A stretch of 64,000 bases of DNA from Streptomyces uncialis (GTDB lineage: Bacteria; Actinomycetota; Actinomycetes; Streptomycetales; Streptomycetaceae), in NCBI RefSeq assembly GCF_036250755.1, contig NZ_CP109583.1:7045501-7109500 (forward strand), read 5' to 3'. The notes beneath the pieces are model-generated. The model made no database searches. It saw only the letters and a list, made by a program, of their open reading frames with translations, and was not told the DNA's origin. Positions 63,560 through 64,000 of the stretch are shown piece by piece. Every line of letters starts with the position of its first letter. The first letter of the stretch is position 1. The translations under genes and the position numbers were made by a program.

Positions 63560-64000
63560 ATGAGCCTTTGGATGCGTGAGGGATACGACGGATCAGGACC
63601 CGGGGCGATCACTCCGGACGGCTGCTCGGTGGAGGTGTACGCGCGGCTGCCGCTCTACGGCGAGCCCGACATCATCGCCGCGGCGGTACCGGAGGCGGCC
63701 CGGCTGCTGGAACTCGGCTGCGGGGTAGGGCGGATGACCGGACCCCTGGTGGAGCGCGGCTTCACCGTGACCGCCGTCGACGAGTCCGCGGAGATGCTGG
63801 AGCGGGTCCGCGGCGCGCGTACGGTCCGCAGCCCCATCGAGAGCCTGGAGCTGGGAGAGCTGTTCGACGCGGTGACACTGACGTCGTTCCTGGTCCACGC
63901 CGGGGACGAAGGAGTACGCCGGGGACTGCTCGACACCTGCCGTCGCCATATCGGTGACGACGGCTGTGTGATCATCCAGCGGGAGCCCCTGGACCAGCGG
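63560..64000 (+). CDS. SAM-dependent methyltransferase, 5' part (runs off the window)
   Basis: 147 codons from the ATG at 63560 to the last base, without a stop. It begins MSLWMREGYDGSGPGAITPD. SAM-binding motif I is LLELGCGVGRMTGPLVERGFT, motif II VTAVDESAEMLERVRG, then TLTSFLVHAGDEGVRRGLLD and HIGDDGCVIIQREPL, a typical class I fold. The C-terminal part is outside the window. Substrate unknown. Confidence 0.85.
   Translation, partial: MSLWMREGYDGSGPGAITPDGCSVEVYARLPLYGEPDIIAAAVPEAARLLELGCGVGRMTGPLVERGFTVTAVDESAEMLERVRGARTVRSPIESLELGELFDAVTLTSFLVHAGDEGVRRGLLDTCRRHIGDDGCVIIQREPLDQR

Overview
The window is chromosomal DNA of very high G+C with GTG/TTG starts, codons ending in G or C, and a gene order (hisF ... 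hisI-trpE ... trpC-trpM-trpB-trpA ... lgt ... gltB-gltD ... pyk ... tRNA-Leu ... liv operon ... polA ... rpsA ... coaE) that I recognise, from memory, as the conserved core order of Streptomyces. I therefore read it as a Streptomyces or very close actinobacterial chromosome. No prophage, insertion sequence, CRISPR array or rRNA is visible.

Layout. 1-9.6 kb: end of hisF, a VapBC toxin-antitoxin pair with a strong dyad, hisI, trpE, three small envelope or unknown genes that travel with trp genes, then trpC, the tryptophan modulator trpM, trpB and trpA. 10-14.1 kb: a membrane-anchored DsbA-like protein, lgt, and a divergent MFS exporter/TetR pair sharing a long inverted repeat. 15.2-22.9 kb: gltBD (ammonia assimilation), a SpoU-type RNA methylase and a small membrane protein with its own promoter/dyad. 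23.6-34.1 kb, the most accessory stretch: secreted trypsin, a predicted zinc metalloprotease with zinc ribbon, an ankyrin protein, a GH35 beta-galactosidase with a divergent AraC regulator, chorismate mutase, PepN and an orphan siderophore-type N-hydroxylase. 34.3-43.4 kb: pyk, an HTH/LAGLIDADG-like gene beside tRNA-Leu(CAA), the ANTAR regulator PdtaR, and the five-gene liv branched-chain amino-acid importer. 44.9-64 kb: thioesterase, YdeP-type molybdopterin oxidoreductase, polA, a lytic transglycosylase, hrpB, a methyltransferase, rpsA, a PAC2 protein, coaE, a TPR protein, a DUF6343-like membrane protein, an acyltransferase-like protein and a truncated methyltransferase at the right edge.

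The most unusual feature lies between the genes. Five intergenic regions (near 4.5-5.1, 9.7-10.1, 14.1-14.7, 22.9-23.6 and 50.7-51.0 kb) are built from one family of repeat modules. I count 16 exact copies of the 20-mer GCGCAGTTCCCCGCGCCCCT or its complement, plus variants. Three of the regions share a larger plan: forward copies, a conserved core of about 130-150 bp, then reverse copies. The core ends are strongly conserved and can pair with each other, while the middle varies. This looks like a composite, mobile or recombining intergenic element, or a structured RNA/DNA element, and is the best candidate for something undescribed.

Functionally the window is mostly central metabolism and information processing (His, Trp, Glu, pyruvate, branched-chain amino acids, CoA, replication, translation). 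Many genes start directly at, or within a few bases of, the expected transcription start, with a TANNNT-like -10 box 6-8 nt upstream and no Shine-Dalgarno, so leaderless mRNAs are probably common here.
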